A stretch of DNA of 64,000 bases from Ancylobacter crimeensis (GCF_023016805.1 NZ_JALKCH010000002.1:186001-250000), one strand, 5' to 3'; positions 27,976-38,100 are shown, numbered from the stretch's first letter. Program-made: numbers and translations. Notes: generated by a model not told the origin, from the sequence alone.

Positions 27976-28263
27976 ATGACCGACGCCTCCGAAGCCCTCA
28001 CGCGCGACCTGCCGATCGTCAACAAACGCGGCCTGCATGCCCGCGCCTCGGCGAAGTTCGTGCAGACGGTGGAGCGCTTCGACGCCGATGTCCGGGTCAC
28101 GCGCTGCGGCGAGACGGTGGGCGGAACCTCCATTATGGGGCTGATGATGCTGGCTGCGGCGCCGGGCACTACCATCCATGTCGCGGCGAGCGGGCGTGAG
28201 GCGGAAAGTGTGCTCGACGCTCTGGAAAGCCTTGTCTCCACCCGCTTCGGCGAAGACGAATAG
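27976..28263 (+). CDS. HPr phosphocarrier protein (regulatory PTS)
   Basis: 95-residue HPr. The active-site His21 is in NKRGLHARASAKFV, and Ser52 in GGTSIMGLMMLAA is the regulatory site phosphorylated by HprK. It carries phosphate from enzyme I (not in the window) to the adjacent EIIA. Gene order hprK-EIIA-HPr forms a compact regulatory module coupled to chvGI. An approximately 10-residue N-terminal extension is present relative to E. coli HPr. Confidence 0.94.
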   Translation: MTDASEALTRDLPIVNKRGLHARASAKFVQTVERFDADVRVTRCGETVGGTSIMGLMMLAAAPGTTIHVAASGREAESVLDALESLVSTRFGEDE

Positions 28264-28365
28264 TCGATCTTCTCGCAACCAACGGACATTTTTGCGCGGC
28301 GACCGGTCACTGGGGCGCGGGCGTCGCTTTCGTTCGCGGGTTTGGTTTTCGTCTTTTTCCTATTT

Positions 28366-28387
28366 GATATAAAGACATCTTTATATC
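28366..28387. promoter_or_regulatory. 22-bp palindromic operator upstream of ahcY
   Basis: GATATAAAGA, a central CA, then TCTTTATATC: perfect 10-bp arms in an AT-rich island about 68 bp before the ahcY start. It resembles dyads bound by ArsR-type regulators of the methionine cycle (SahR-like); that link is from memory and uncertain. Confidence 0.65.
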
Positions 28388-28455
28388 GTTATTGCCTTGA
28401 GCATGGAGGGCTGTTAAACCCGCAGCCAACCCGTGGACAGCCTGGAAGGACGATC

Positions 28456-29877
<1,422 letters not shown>

Positions 29878-29902
29878 GACGGTACCGGAAACGATGGATC
29901 AA

Positions 29903-29926
29903 GGGGCGCTTTAGCGCCCCTTTTTT
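29903..29926 (+). terminator. Rho-independent terminator after ahcY
   Basis: The 8-bp stem GGGGCGCT / AGCGCCCC with a TT loop, followed by six T, lies 26 bp after the ahcY stop. It may also limit read-through into the convergent acetyltransferase gene. Confidence 0.9.
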
Positions 29927-29932
29927 CTTGCC

Positions 29933-30421
29933 TCACAGTTCTTTCTGCATCAGCACGAGATCGAGGCGCTGCCCGAATTTGATGCCGATGCCTTTCATGT
30001 AGCCCGTCTCCACGAAGCCGAGGCGCTCATGCAGCGCGATGGAGGCGGCGTTGCCGGCGGTGATGCCGCCGATCATCACCTTCTTGTCGAGCGCCCGCGC
30101 CGGCTCGAACAGCGCCTCGACCAAGGCCCGTCCGATCCCGCGCCCCCGCGCCGCCGCGGCGACATAGACCGAGTGCTCGACGCTGACGCGATAGCCTTCG
30201 AAGGGCCGGAAATCACCGAAGCTCGCATAGCCCAACACCGCCCCGTTCGCCTCCGCCACCAGCACAGGGAACGAACGGGCCCGCCGGTCGGCCAGCCAGT
30301 GCGCGCGATTGGCGATGTCCACTGGCGTGTCGTTCCAGATCGCGGTCGAATGCAGGACCGCATCATTATAGATGGAGAGAATTTCGGGAAGATCATCTTC
30401 CCCGGCAGCTCTCAGTTTCAT
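29933..30421 (-). CDS. GNAT family N-acetyltransferase (phosphinothricin/methionine-sulfone type)
   Basis: 162-residue acetyl-CoA-dependent N-acetyltransferase. The N terminus LRAAGEDDLPEILSIYNDAVLHSTAIW, the acetyl-CoA loop AARGRGIGRALVEALFE and NAASIALHERLGFVETG followed by QRLDLVLMQKEL match the subgroup annotated as phosphinothricin acetyltransferase or MddA-like, which often acetylates methionine sulfone/sulfoximine. Encoded alone, convergent with ahcY. The natural substrate is not determinable. Confidence 0.87.
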   Translation of the reverse strand: MKLRAAGEDDLPEILSIYNDAVLHSTAIWNDTPVDIANRAHWLADRRARSFPVLVAEANGAVLGYASFGDFRPFEGYRVSVEHSVYVAAAARGRGIGRALVEALFEPARALDKKVMIGGITAGNAASIALHERLGFVETGYMKGIGIKFGQRLDLVLMQKEL

Positions 30422-30605
30422 GCCATTACCTCAGGACTAGGCGAAACAGGCGGAGTGACAGGAAATAGTCGGGGCGGTGATTTCTGGCGCCCAGGGTGGT
30501 TGCCGCGCGGCTAGCATAGATTCGACATGATTTAGCCACGATTCAGCACTCTTTCTGCCGGCGGACGTGACGGCGACGCTTCGGTACCAACCGGGTGGGG
30601 GGCCC

Positions 30606-31784
30606 ATGGAAACCTGGTCGTCTCAGATCGAAGGATTGCGCGGGCAGGATTTTGGGCGCGCGGGTGCCAAAATTCCTTCACCGGAAGATCCTTCGCTGGC
30701 GGTCGCCATGCCGGTGTTGCGGGTAGGGCTCGAACTCCAGCTTGTCCGGCAGGCAAGTGATATTGGACGCCCGTTTTCGGTCGCCGTCCATCGGCGCGGG
30801 GTCTGTGTCGGCCATCTTCCACGGGCGGATGCGCGGCTGGTGACGCGACTGCTCGACGAGGGGGGACGGGCAAGGGCCTTTGTCCTAGGCCTCACGTATC
30901 GTCGCGCGCTCTTCGGGCCTCCGGTGCTGACGACCATCGCCATCGAGATCGAAACCAGCAATGCCGGCGAGCTGTGGAGCCGGGCCGAACGGGCAGAGAT
31001 GGCGGGGCGCGGAACGGTGGTCGCCGCCCGCACGTTGCGCCGTCCGCGCCTGCCGCTCGGCGGGGTCTTGGCCGGTGTCGCCTGCGCCGGCCTTGTCGCG
31101 GCTGCGGCGATGGCGGCCATGCCGGCTGTCGGCCAGAAGTCGTTTGGCCTCACGCTGGCGGGCCCGCGCGACATGGTGGCGATGATTGGCCCGGCCGACC
31201 CCTCCGCCGGGTTCGAGGGAGAGGGACCTGTCGTTCCGCTCGGCAGCCGGGTTTCGACCGTGGAACTGGCCGGGGACGGCGAGGCTGTGTCCGTGGAGGC
31301 ACGCCTTGCCGATCTGATGATCGCGCCAGCAGCCGAGACTGTGGTGCTTGCTATCGCGGACGAGGCAGCGGCGGTGGAGATCGTGGCTGCGAATCGTCTG
31401 GACACCGTGGCTCCGCTGCCTCCGCGCCGGCCGGTCTACGGATCCGGCTCGGACGCTGAAAGAACGCCGATCGCACCGTTCCTGTCCCCATCGGGGTTCT
31501 CTTTCGCGGGAGAGCTACGCGGTGATCGCTCGCGCGGATGTGTAGCCCCAGGCTGGAATGCCGCCTCACTCTTCCCATATGGAACGTCGAAGCGAATGAT
31601 CGCGACAGGAGGAACACGACCTAGATGGACCCGTCCCACCCTTATCAGAGTGCCCGCTTTACCGTTCGGCGAATCAGCGGATGGCAGATCGCACTCGGCG
31701 TTGCCGTCATGTGCGCAATCGGCATCGCACTGGCCGCGGTGGCCGCGGGCGTTTTTCTGGTGGTTTTCCCCATCGTGTTCCTGA
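30606..31784 (+). CDS. Hypothetical membrane-anchored protein with HIRAN-like N-terminal region
   Basis: Not a recognised named gene. From ATG 30606 (392 aa as read; a GTG at 30567 is also possible) an N-terminal region (ELQLVRQASDIGRPFSVAVH, GVCVGHLPRADARLVTRLLDEG) looks like a HIRAN domain, followed by one transmembrane helix (LPLGGVLAGVACAGLVAAAA) and a proline/alanine-rich tail. The last about 53 codons run through the start of the next gene in another frame, an unusually long overlap. A +1 shift near 31490 would instead give a short tail ending SYAVIARADV at 31545. A frameshift, real or a sequencing error, is therefore suspected. Confidence 0.5.
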   Translation: METWSSQIEGLRGQDFGRAGAKIPSPEDPSLAVAMPVLRVGLELQLVRQASDIGRPFSVAVHRRGVCVGHLPRADARLVTRLLDEGGRARAFVLGLTYRRALFGPPVLTTIAIEIETSNAGELWSRAERAEMAGRGTVVAARTLRRPRLPLGGVLAGVACAGLVAAAAMAAMPAVGQKSFGLTLAGPRDMVAMIGPADPSAGFEGEGPVVPLGSRVSTVELAGDGEAVSVEARLADLMIAPAAETVVLAIADEAAAVEIVAANRLDTVAPLPPRRPVYGSGSDAERTPIAPFLSPSGFSFAGELRGDRSRGCVAPGWNAASLFPYGTSKRMIATGGTRPRWTRPTLIRVPALPFGESADGRSHSALPSCAQSASHWPRWPRAFFWWFSPSCS

Positions 31785-31990
31785 CGGGACTGGCCTATCG
31801 GTTTTTCGGGCCGCGTCGCCCGGTCGCCCGCACGCGCAGCGACCTCACGGTGATCGATGCAGAATACCGGGAGCTGAGCCCTGAAGAAGTCGCCCGCGAT
31901 GCCGCGCGCGCGGACGCCACGGGCACCCGTCCCACTGAGTCCGGCCGCTTCCGCCCGTCGCCCTTTCCGGAACGACCCTACGGTCCGTGA
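31625..31990 (+). CDS. Small membrane protein of unknown function
   Basis: 121 residues. A basic N terminus leads to two closely spaced hydrophobic segments (about residues 22-60, WQIALGVAVMCAIGIALAAV then FLVVFPIVFLTGLAYRFF), then RTRSDLTVIDAEYRELSPEE and a proline-rich tail. The end DAEYRE is common in small alphaproteobacterial membrane proteins. AGGAGG about 17 nt upstream may serve the ATG. A good terminator follows. No function assigned. Confidence 0.7.
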   Translation: MDPSHPYQSARFTVRRISGWQIALGVAVMCAIGIALAAVAAGVFLVVFPIVFLTGLAYRFFGPRRPVARTRSDLTVIDAEYRELSPEEVARDAARADATGTRPTESGRFRPSPFPERPYGP

Positions 31991-32011
31991 ACAGGTTCTG
32001 AAAACGACAAT

Positions 32012-32035
32012 GGCCGGGTTCGCCCCGGCCTTTTT
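32012..32035 (+). terminator. Rho-independent terminator
   Basis: GGCCGGG pairs with CCCGGCC around a short loop, followed by five T, 22 bp after the small membrane protein stop and before the convergent fpr gene. Confidence 0.85.
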
Positions 32036-32055
32036 ATGTCAGCCGTATTCCGGGC

Positions 32056-32829
32056 TCACTTTTCGACGAAGGCCTTCTCGATCACGAAGTCGCCCGGCTC
32101 GGTGGTGGAGCCTTCCTCGTAATTGCGGTCCTTCAGGATGACGCGCATGTCGTCCAGCAGCTGCGGGCTGCCGCAGAGCATCACGCGGTCGTCTTCCTTG
32201 TCGAGCGGGGGCAGTCCGAGATCTTCGAACAGCTTGCCCGAGGTGATGAGGTCTGTGATGCGGCCCTGGTTCCGGAACGGCTCGCGTGTGACGGTCGGAT
32301 AGTAGACCAGCTTCTCGCGCACATACTCACCCAGGAATTCGTCCTCGGGCAGGTCGTTCAGGATCATGTCCTGATAGGCGAGTTCCGCTACCGTGCGGGT
32401 GCCGTGGACCAGGATGACCTTCTCATAGGCTTCATAGGTCTCCGGATCCTTGATCAGGCTGAGGAACGGTGCGAGCCCGGTGCCGGTCGCGAGCAGATAG
32501 AGCCGGCGGCCGGGCACGAGATAGTCGATCAGCAGCGTGCCGGTCGGCTTGCGGCCGACCAGAACCTCGTCGCCCACCTTCAGGTGCTGCAGCCGCGAGG
32601 TCAGGGGGCCGTCCTGAACCTTGATCGAGAAGAATTCGAGCGTCTCCTCGTAATGCGCGCTGGCGATAGAATAGGCGCGCAGGAGCGGGCGGCCGTTCAC
32701 CTCGAGCCCGATCATCACGAACTGTCCGCTCTTGAAGCGCAGCGAGCTGTCGCGCGTGGTCGTAAAGGTGAAGAGGTTGTCGGTCCAGTGGTGAACGCTC
32801 AGGACGCGCTCGTGGTTGAGATTGCTCAT
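32056..32829 (-). CDS. fpr: Ferredoxin-NADP(+) reductase
   Basis: 257-residue FAD enzyme moving electrons between NADPH and ferredoxin/flavodoxin. The FAD motif RPLLRAYSIAS (RxYS), the NADP-binding LLATGTGLAPFLSLI, VILVHGTRTVAELAY, MLCGSPQLLDDM and the C-terminal VIEKAFVEK are characteristic of the bacterial type I enzyme. A short inverted repeat (ATCGACC...GGTCGAT) lies in its promoter. It may serve oxidative-stress or iron-sulfur/nitrogenase-type electron supply; no partner is adjacent. Confidence 0.94.
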   Translation of the reverse strand: MSNLNHERVLSVHHWTDNLFTFTTTRDSSLRFKSGQFVMIGLEVNGRPLLRAYSIASAHYEETLEFFSIKVQDGPLTSRLQHLKVGDEVLVGRKPTGTLLIDYLVPGRRLYLLATGTGLAPFLSLIKDPETYEAYEKVILVHGTRTVAELAYQDMILNDLPEDEFLGEYVREKLVYYPTVTREPFRNQGRITDLITSGKLFEDLGLPPLDKEDDRVMLCGSPQLLDDMRVILKDRNYEEGSTTEPGDFVIEKAFVEK

Positions 32830-32850
32830 TTACAATCCGTCTAAGTGAAA

Positions 32851-32875
32851 ATCGACCGATAAACCGGAGGTCGAT
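32851..32875. promoter_or_regulatory. Inverted repeat upstream of fpr
   Basis: ATCGACC at 32851-32857 and GGTCGAT at 32869-32875 form a 7-bp dyad with an 11-bp spacer, 22 bp upstream of the fpr start. The regulator is unknown. Confidence 0.4.
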
Positions 32876-32974
32876 GTAATTCTCGTCGCCGCGTGTCTAG
32901 CGCCGAAAGCCGGCGCTGTCGACCCTTTGCAGCACCGCCATTCCGTCGGGACGGATCGTTTTCGGTTGTGGCGC

Positions 32975-34528
32975 TCAGAAGTCTTCCTGAGAGGCGTGGA
33001 GCGGAGGATGGCCCGGACGCCGCAGCCGCCCGAGCACCGCCCCGGCAAGCCCGGTGAGAGCGACAAGGGCGGGGAAGGCGTGAACCTCCGCGCTGTCGGA
33101 TCCGGCGAGCAGTGGCAGGTTGACGATGACCAGCAGCAGGCAGGCCAAAAGCCCGGCGCCGGCGATGGCGGGTGCGACCAGCCGCCGGAACAGACCGATG
33201 CCGCGTGCATCGCGTCGGAAAAAGGCAACGATCGCGGCCGTGCACAGGATCTGTACCGCTAGGATGGCGAGGCTCCCAAGCGCACTCATCCACGAGAAAA
33301 CCACGGCGAAGGGATCCTGCCCGGTGAGGGCGAACAGGATGATCATGCCCGCGGCGGCAAGCGCCTGGGCAAGGCCGGCCCGGTGCGGTCCGCCGTGGAG
33401 CGGGTGGGTGACGGCAAGCCAGGGCGTGCCGACTCCGTTTCGCGCCAGCGCATACACATAGCGCGCGATCGCTCCGTGGAGCGACAGGGCGCAGGCGAAC
33501 AGACTGAGGATGAGCAGCAGGTTCACGGCATCGGCGAAGGGGGCGCCGATCAGGGCCCGTGCCGGATCCGTGTAGAGCGCGGTGGGGTTGGCCCGTGCCG
33601 CCTCGCCAACCCCGACGGCGCCATGAAACACGAGAGCGGCATAGGCGGAGACCGCATAGAGTACGGTGATCAGGAGCACCGCCCCATAGGTCGCGCGGGG
33701 AATGTCGCGGCTCGGCGCGCGTGCCTCCTCGCCGAAGATGGCCGTGGCCTCGAAACCCACGAAGCAGGCAATGACGAAGACCATGGTAGCGCCGAGCCCC
33801 GGTGCCACGATCTCGGAAGGCGTGAAGGCCGCCAACGCCATTCCGTCCGGACCGGGATGGCTGAGCAGGGCCGCATCGAGCACCAGCAGCACGACGAGTT
33901 CCAGCGTCAGGCAGATGGCAAGCACACGGCTGGAAAACAGCACGTTGCGTCGCCCGCAAGCGAAGACCACGGCGAGCACGATGAGCGAGAAGGCCCACCA
34001 GGGCGGTGTCGGCACGATGGTGGGCAGCACGTCCGCCATGGCCTCCGCCAGAACCAGGCCGATCAGGCCGATCACGGCGATCTGGATCGCCTGGTAGGCG
34101 AGCAGGGCCAGAAACGCCCCGGCAAGTCCGGCGGCGGGTCCCAGTCCGGCGCCGATATAGGCATAGAATGCTCCGGCATTGGCGATGAAGCGGCCCATGG
34201 CGGTGAGTCCGGCGGCGAAGGCGAGATAGAGCGCGCCCGCCACCACATAGGCCCCCGGGACGCCGGCAGCGTGGCCGAAGGCGAAGGCACCAGGCGCGCC
34301 GCCGAGCACCGCGGTCAATGGCGCGGCGGCCGCCACCACGAAAAACAGGATATGCCCCGCTCCCAGCATTCCGGGCCGGAGCGAGGCGGCGGGCAGGGCG
34401 CTTCGAGAGATGCTCGGCTCGTCGTCGAGCAGGGCGTCCCGGTATGTGGTCTCTGCAGAACGGTTGCCGGACCGGCCAGCACCGGATGGTGTGGCGAGCG
34501 CGTCGGCGTGGGTCCGTTCCTGCTGCAT
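32975..34528 (-). CDS. APC superfamily amino acid permease
   Basis: 517-residue inner-membrane transporter with about 12 helices. A long, charged N-terminal tail (about 45 residues) is followed by the APC helix 1 signature GAGHILFFVVAAAAPLTAVLGG, GVPGAYVVAGALYLAFAAGL and FVGFEATAIFGEEARAPSRDIPRATYGAVLL (the conserved FxGFE-EEA-IP segment). It moves amino acids or amines by proton symport or exchange. AGGAG about 9 nt before the ATG supports the start. No catabolic neighbour indicates its substrate. Confidence 0.9.
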   Translation of the reverse strand: MQQERTHADALATPSGAGRSGNRSAETTYRDALLDDEPSISRSALPAASLRPGMLGAGHILFFVVAAAAPLTAVLGGAPGAFAFGHAAGVPGAYVVAGALYLAFAAGLTAMGRFIANAGAFYAYIGAGLGPAAGLAGAFLALLAYQAIQIAVIGLIGLVLAEAMADVLPTIVPTPPWWAFSLIVLAVVFACGRRNVLFSSRVLAICLTLELVVLLVLDAALLSHPGPDGMALAAFTPSEIVAPGLGATMVFVIACFVGFEATAIFGEEARAPSRDIPRATYGAVLLITVLYAVSAYAALVFHGAVGVGEAARANPTALYTDPARALIGAPFADAVNLLLILSLFACALSLHGAIARYVYALARNGVGTPWLAVTHPLHGGPHRAGLAQALAAAGMIILFALTGQDPFAVVFSWMSALGSLAILAVQILCTAAIVAFFRRDARGIGLFRRLVAPAIAGAGLLACLLLVIVNLPLLAGSDSAEVHAFPALVALTGLAGAVLGRLRRPGHPPLHASQEDF

Positions 34529-34778
34529 GAGATGATCTCCTGCGCGGCGTCTAGCGCCGTTCTCCGGGCACGTCGTCCGCAGGCATCCGGTGGCGGACGC
34601 GGGGTCGACCTTGCCAACCTCCTACCGACTTTTCCGGGGCCTACGCCACGGGCGCCTCGCCGCAGGAGGGCCAGTGCGCGACCATGCCGCGCCTGCATTG
34701 TCGTTTTTGTGGTTTTTTGATACCGCTCCAATGCAGCGGCAGCCATTCCGACCCGGTTTCGGAAGAGAGGGGACGATC

Positions 34779-35228
34779 ATGTTCAGCCACATCATTCTCG
34801 GTGCCCGCGACCTCGGCAGGCTGGGGACGTTCTATGATGCGCTGCTCGCCCCACTCGGCCTTGTCCGGGGGGCCGTAGAGGAGGGCGGCGATGGCGGGCC
34901 GCCCGGCGTGCTGTGGCAGGTGCCCGGCCGTCGCTGGCCGCAATTCTTCATCCAGCTACCCTTCAACGGGTTGCCCGCAACTTGGGGCAATGGCACCCAG
35001 GTGAGCTTCGCGGCTCCTTCGCCGGAAGCGGTGGACGCAGCCCATGCCGCCGGTCTCGCGGCGGGCGGGCTCGACGAGGGCGCCCCGGGACCGCGCCCGC
35101 ATTATGGCGAGCATTATTACGGCGCCTATCTACGCGACCCGGAGGGTAACAAGCTTTGCCTCGTGCACGACCCGGACGTGGTGAGCGACGTATTGGCCGC
35201 GCTGGCGCCGCGTGTCGGCATCATCTGA
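34779..35228 (+). CDS. VOC family (glyoxalase/bleomycin-resistance-like) protein
   Basis: 149-residue single-unit vicinal-oxygen-chelate protein. It begins FSHIILGARDLGRLGTFYDALLAPLGL and ends YYGAYLRDPEGNKLCLVHDP, typical strand-and-ligand positions (His at the N end, Glu in DPEGNKL). The start at 34779 follows AGAGGGGAC. The protein is metal-binding by family; enzymatic role unassigned. Confidence 0.85.
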   Translation: MFSHIILGARDLGRLGTFYDALLAPLGLVRGAVEEGGDGGPPGVLWQVPGRRWPQFFIQLPFNGLPATWGNGTQVSFAAPSPEAVDAAHAAGLAAGGLDEGAPGPRPHYGEHYYGAYLRDPEGNKLCLVHDPDVVSDVLAALAPRVGII

Positions 35229-35286
35229 CGGCATCGTCCGGGACTGAGGGCTGCCCGGCGGGGGCCGCCGGCCAGATCGGGAAACC

Positions 35287-36858
35287 TCAGGCGGGTTGGT
35301 CTCCGTGCGGCGGGAAGACCTCGCGGGCCGGTCCCCCTGCCTGCCGGCGTTTCGCCGCATACATGTCGAGATCGGCGCGCTTGACCACCATTTCCAACCT
35401 TTCGCCGGGCTCGCTGGTCGCGAGCCCCATGGCGAAGCTCAGCCGGGTGGAGGAGTAGAACTGGTTGTTGATCGTGACCAGCTTCTCGATGTTCTCCAGC
35501 ATAGCGAGACCCTGCTCGCGCCCGGTGGCGGGCAGCAGCAGGGCGAATTCGTCGCCGCCAATCCGTGCCGCGCAGTTCGGTGCCTCCACCGCCTCGGCCA
35601 GCACCTCGCCGGCCCGGCGCAGCAGCGCGTCACCGGCGGCATGGCCGAGCTGGTCGTTGACCGGCTTGAGGTTGTTGAGGTCGATGATGATGACGGTCAC
35701 CGGGAAGGGGCCCTTGCGCTCCAGCCGGTTCAGTTCGTCGGCATAGAAGGAGCGGTTGTAGAGCCGGGTCAGCACGTCGTGCTTGCCCAGATATTCGAGA
35801 TAGGCCTCGGCCTTCTTGCGCGCGGTGATGTCGGTGAGCGCGACCTGCACCAGCGACCAGTCCCGCTCATGACCGGGCAACACGGAGAACTGCAGATGCA
35901 GGTGCATCGCATCCCCGTTGAGGGCGTAGTTCACGACTTCCCGCTGCTGGAAAAGCTTGCCGTCCCACAGGTCGATGAGCTGCTCGCGAAAGGGGCGCAC
36001 CATCTCGTCGCGGAAGATGGCGTCGAGATTGCTGAACAGCTCCGCTTTGCCGGCGGCGCCGAACAGTTCGATCGTGTGGCGATTCACGTCGAGCACCCGG
36101 ATCTCGCTCATGCAGCGCTCGATGAACTCGGGATGCACGTCGGTGAAGGTACGGAAATCGCTGATGCCGCGCGCCCGCACATCGTCGAGCAGTGCCTTCA
36201 CGCTCGAGAAGTCCTCCACCCAGAGCGAGACCGGGGAGTTCTCGAACAGGCCGCGGGCATATTGCTCGGCCTGTTCGGCCTGCCGGCGGGCGGTCTCGCG
36301 GGCCGTGACATCTTCGGTCGAGACCAGCACGCGATCCCAGATGCCCTCATGGCCGGGCAGCATTGCCCCCTTGAGCTGCACGTCGATCCGTTTACCGCCG
36401 AGGCTGTAGTTCACGGTCGTGCTGAAGAAGCCGTGATGGCCGTCCCAGAGCTGCACCAGCTCGTTAATGTGGGTGTGCAGCATGTCGTCACGGAACACAC
36501 GATGCAGATTGGCGACGAGATGGTCGACGTCGTTGGCCTCGAAAAGCTCGAGCGTGCGGGTATTGACCTTCAGCACCCGGATGCAGGATGCGCAGGCGGC
36601 CACCCGGGCGGGGTCGGCCAGCAGGAATGGGCGCAGTGCCACGACACCTTCGTCGCGCCAACGGGAGAACAACACCTTGAGAGCGCTGTAATCCTCAAGC
36701 CAGAGCGCCATCGGCGCGAGTTCGAAGGTAGCGTCGGCATCCACCGCGTCGGCGGGCGCAGAATAGGATGCCTTCAGGGGCTGGGAATTCGGCATAGAAC
36801 TGCGGTTTCGGCGGGCGTCGCGGGGCAGAGCAGTGGCCATGCGCGCCCGCATGGTCAA
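35287..36858 (-). CDS. Diguanylate cyclase with two tandem PAS-like sensor repeats
   Basis: 523 residues. Two related sensor repeats of about 145 residues (SPVSLWVEDFSSVKALLDDV-type starts, RVLDVNRHTIELFGA, FRDEMVRPFREQLIDLWDG, LPGHERDWSLVQVALTDITAR) precede a GGDEF domain whose active site GGDEF is at 434-438. The position where an inhibitory RxxD I-site would lie reads EAPN, so product inhibition is probably absent. It synthesises c-di-GMP. No transmembrane helix, so the protein is cytosolic. The start is uncertain: ATG at 36858, 36840 or 36795. Confidence 0.88.
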   Translation of the reverse strand: MTMRARMATALPRDARRNRSSMPNSQPLKASYSAPADAVDADATFELAPMALWLEDYSALKVLFSRWRDEGVVALRPFLLADPARVAACASCIRVLKVNTRTLELFEANDVDHLVANLHRVFRDDMLHTHINELVQLWDGHHGFFSTTVNYSLGGKRIDVQLKGAMLPGHEGIWDRVLVSTEDVTARETARRQAEQAEQYARGLFENSPVSLWVEDFSSVKALLDDVRARGISDFRTFTDVHPEFIERCMSEIRVLDVNRHTIELFGAAGKAELFSNLDAIFRDEMVRPFREQLIDLWDGKLFQQREVVNYALNGDAMHLHLQFSVLPGHERDWSLVQVALTDITARKKAEAYLEYLGKHDVLTRLYNRSFYADELNRLERKGPFPVTVIIIDLNNLKPVNDQLGHAAGDALLRRAGEVLAEAVEAPNCAARIGGDEFALLLPATGREQGLAMLENIEKLVTINNQFYSSTRLSFAMGLATSEPGERLEMVVKRADLDMYAAKRRQAGGPAREVFPPHGDQPA

Positions 36859-37130
36859 GCGGCGGCGGGGGGATCCGGCGCGGAGCCGCCATCATAACGC
36901 GCCCGAGTGCCGGATCGTTGGTGCCGTATTACCAATAATATGGCTGGAATTATGGCCGTGACCTCGATCTCGGCGGGAGAGCTGCTCTCTGTCAGGCGTT
37001 GTGAATCCCAACGCATCCCGGAGACGGTCTGGCTGGCGACACAATCAACACCTATCTGATGACGCTGGGTGAGATCCTTCGCCGGATACGTCACCTGGAA
37101 TCGCCGAGGTGTTTGCAGGATGGAAGGCCG

Positions 37131-37868
37131 ATGCCCGTGACTGCCCGTCGTCTCGACCCGGAGCCGGCTGCCGAACCCGAGCAGACGTCGGGGGAGGCCA
37201 AGGATGAACGCGTCGTGCGTGGTGCGGCGATGGCCGAAATGTGTGAAGCGACGGATCCGTGCGGGCAGGCCAGCCGCCTTTCCGCCATTCTCACCGGAAT
37301 CGCCAATGACGACCGGCGCGAGCGGATCGCGATCGGCGATCTGGTCAACGAGATGCGGGAGCGCGCCTTCGGACCCCTGATCTTCCTCTTTGCCTTGCCG
37401 AACGTGCTGCCCACGCCGCCCGGAACCTCCACCGTGCTCGGAGCGCCGCTGATCTTCCTCACCGCGCAGCTCGCGCTGGGCCGCGATCCCTGGCTGCCAC
37501 GCATGATCGCAGACCGTTCGATCGGGCGCAGCGAGTTCGCTCGCTTCATCAATCGCGCTGCGCCCTGGCTTGCCAAAGCGGAGCGGCTGCTGCGGCCGCG
37601 CTTCGGGATGCTGGCCCGGCCGCCGGGCGAAAACATCGTGGGGCTGATGTGTCTCGTTCTCGCCATCGTGCTGGTGCTACCGATCCCGCTCGGCAACATG
37701 CTGCCGGCGCTTGCAGTCTGTATGCTGGCGCTCGGAATCGTGGCGATGGACGGCGTGTGGATCCTCGCCGGCATGACGGTCGCCGTCGTGTCGCTCGGCG
37801 TCGTTTCCGGTGTGGTGTGGGGAATGGCCGAGGCCGGTCTTTACGTGCTGAAGAACCTGCTGGCCTGA
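37131..37868 (+). CDS. ExoD family exopolysaccharide synthesis protein
   Basis: 245-residue inner-membrane protein. The soluble N half (SAILTGIANDDRRERIAIGDLVNEMRERAFGPLIFLFALPNVLPTPPG) followed by three or four hydrophobic helices matches ExoD, linked in rhizobia to exopolysaccharide and alkaline tolerance. The start at 37131 is chosen for GGAAGG six bases upstream; an upstream ATG at 37059 lacks a ribosome site. Encoded singly, convergent (10 bp) with a small gene. Confidence 0.88.
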   Translation: MPVTARRLDPEPAAEPEQTSGEAKDERVVRGAAMAEMCEATDPCGQASRLSAILTGIANDDRRERIAIGDLVNEMRERAFGPLIFLFALPNVLPTPPGTSTVLGAPLIFLTAQLALGRDPWLPRMIADRSIGRSEFARFINRAAPWLAKAERLLRPRFGMLARPPGENIVGLMCLVLAIVLVLPIPLGNMLPALAVCMLALGIVAMDGVWILAGMTVAVVSLGVVSGVVWGMAEAGLYVLKNLLA

Positions 37869-37878
37869 ACGGACGCCT

Positions 37879-38100
37879 TCAGCCGTGCTGCCGTGCGCCT
37901 TCGAGTGCGCGGCTCAGCATGTCGAGGCAGTCATGGGCCTGGCGACGGCCAGTATCGTCACCCTGCAGGCGCAACATCAGGTCGCGCAGGTCGCGAATGG
38001 CCACGTCCACGGCGGTAACGAGGTCGAGGGACAGATCTTCGTCCAGCTCCTCGATGACAGGCTCGGGGCTGCGGACCGGAAAAAGGATGACGTTACTCAT
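37879..38100 (-). CDS. Small acidic protein of unknown function
   Basis: 73 residues: MSNVILFPVRSPEPVIEELD, then a helical DLVTAVDVAIRDLRDLMLRLQ. The start N-V-I-x-F-P is frequent in short rhizobial proteins of unknown function. Probably a soluble helical protein; no function inferred. ATG at 38100. Confidence 0.6.
   Translation of the reverse strand: MSNVILFPVRSPEPVIEELDEDLSLDLVTAVDVAIRDLRDLMLRLQGDDTGRRQAHDCLDMLSRALEGARQHG

Noticed and set aside
28264-28455. SAM or SAH riboswitch upstream of ahcY
   Set aside because: No recognisable riboswitch core; the palindrome explains the notable feature better.
32899-32917. Terminator hairpin (AGCGCCG/CGGCGCT) downstream of the APC permease
   Set aside because: A perfect 7-bp stem but no T-tract on either strand; not enough to call termination.
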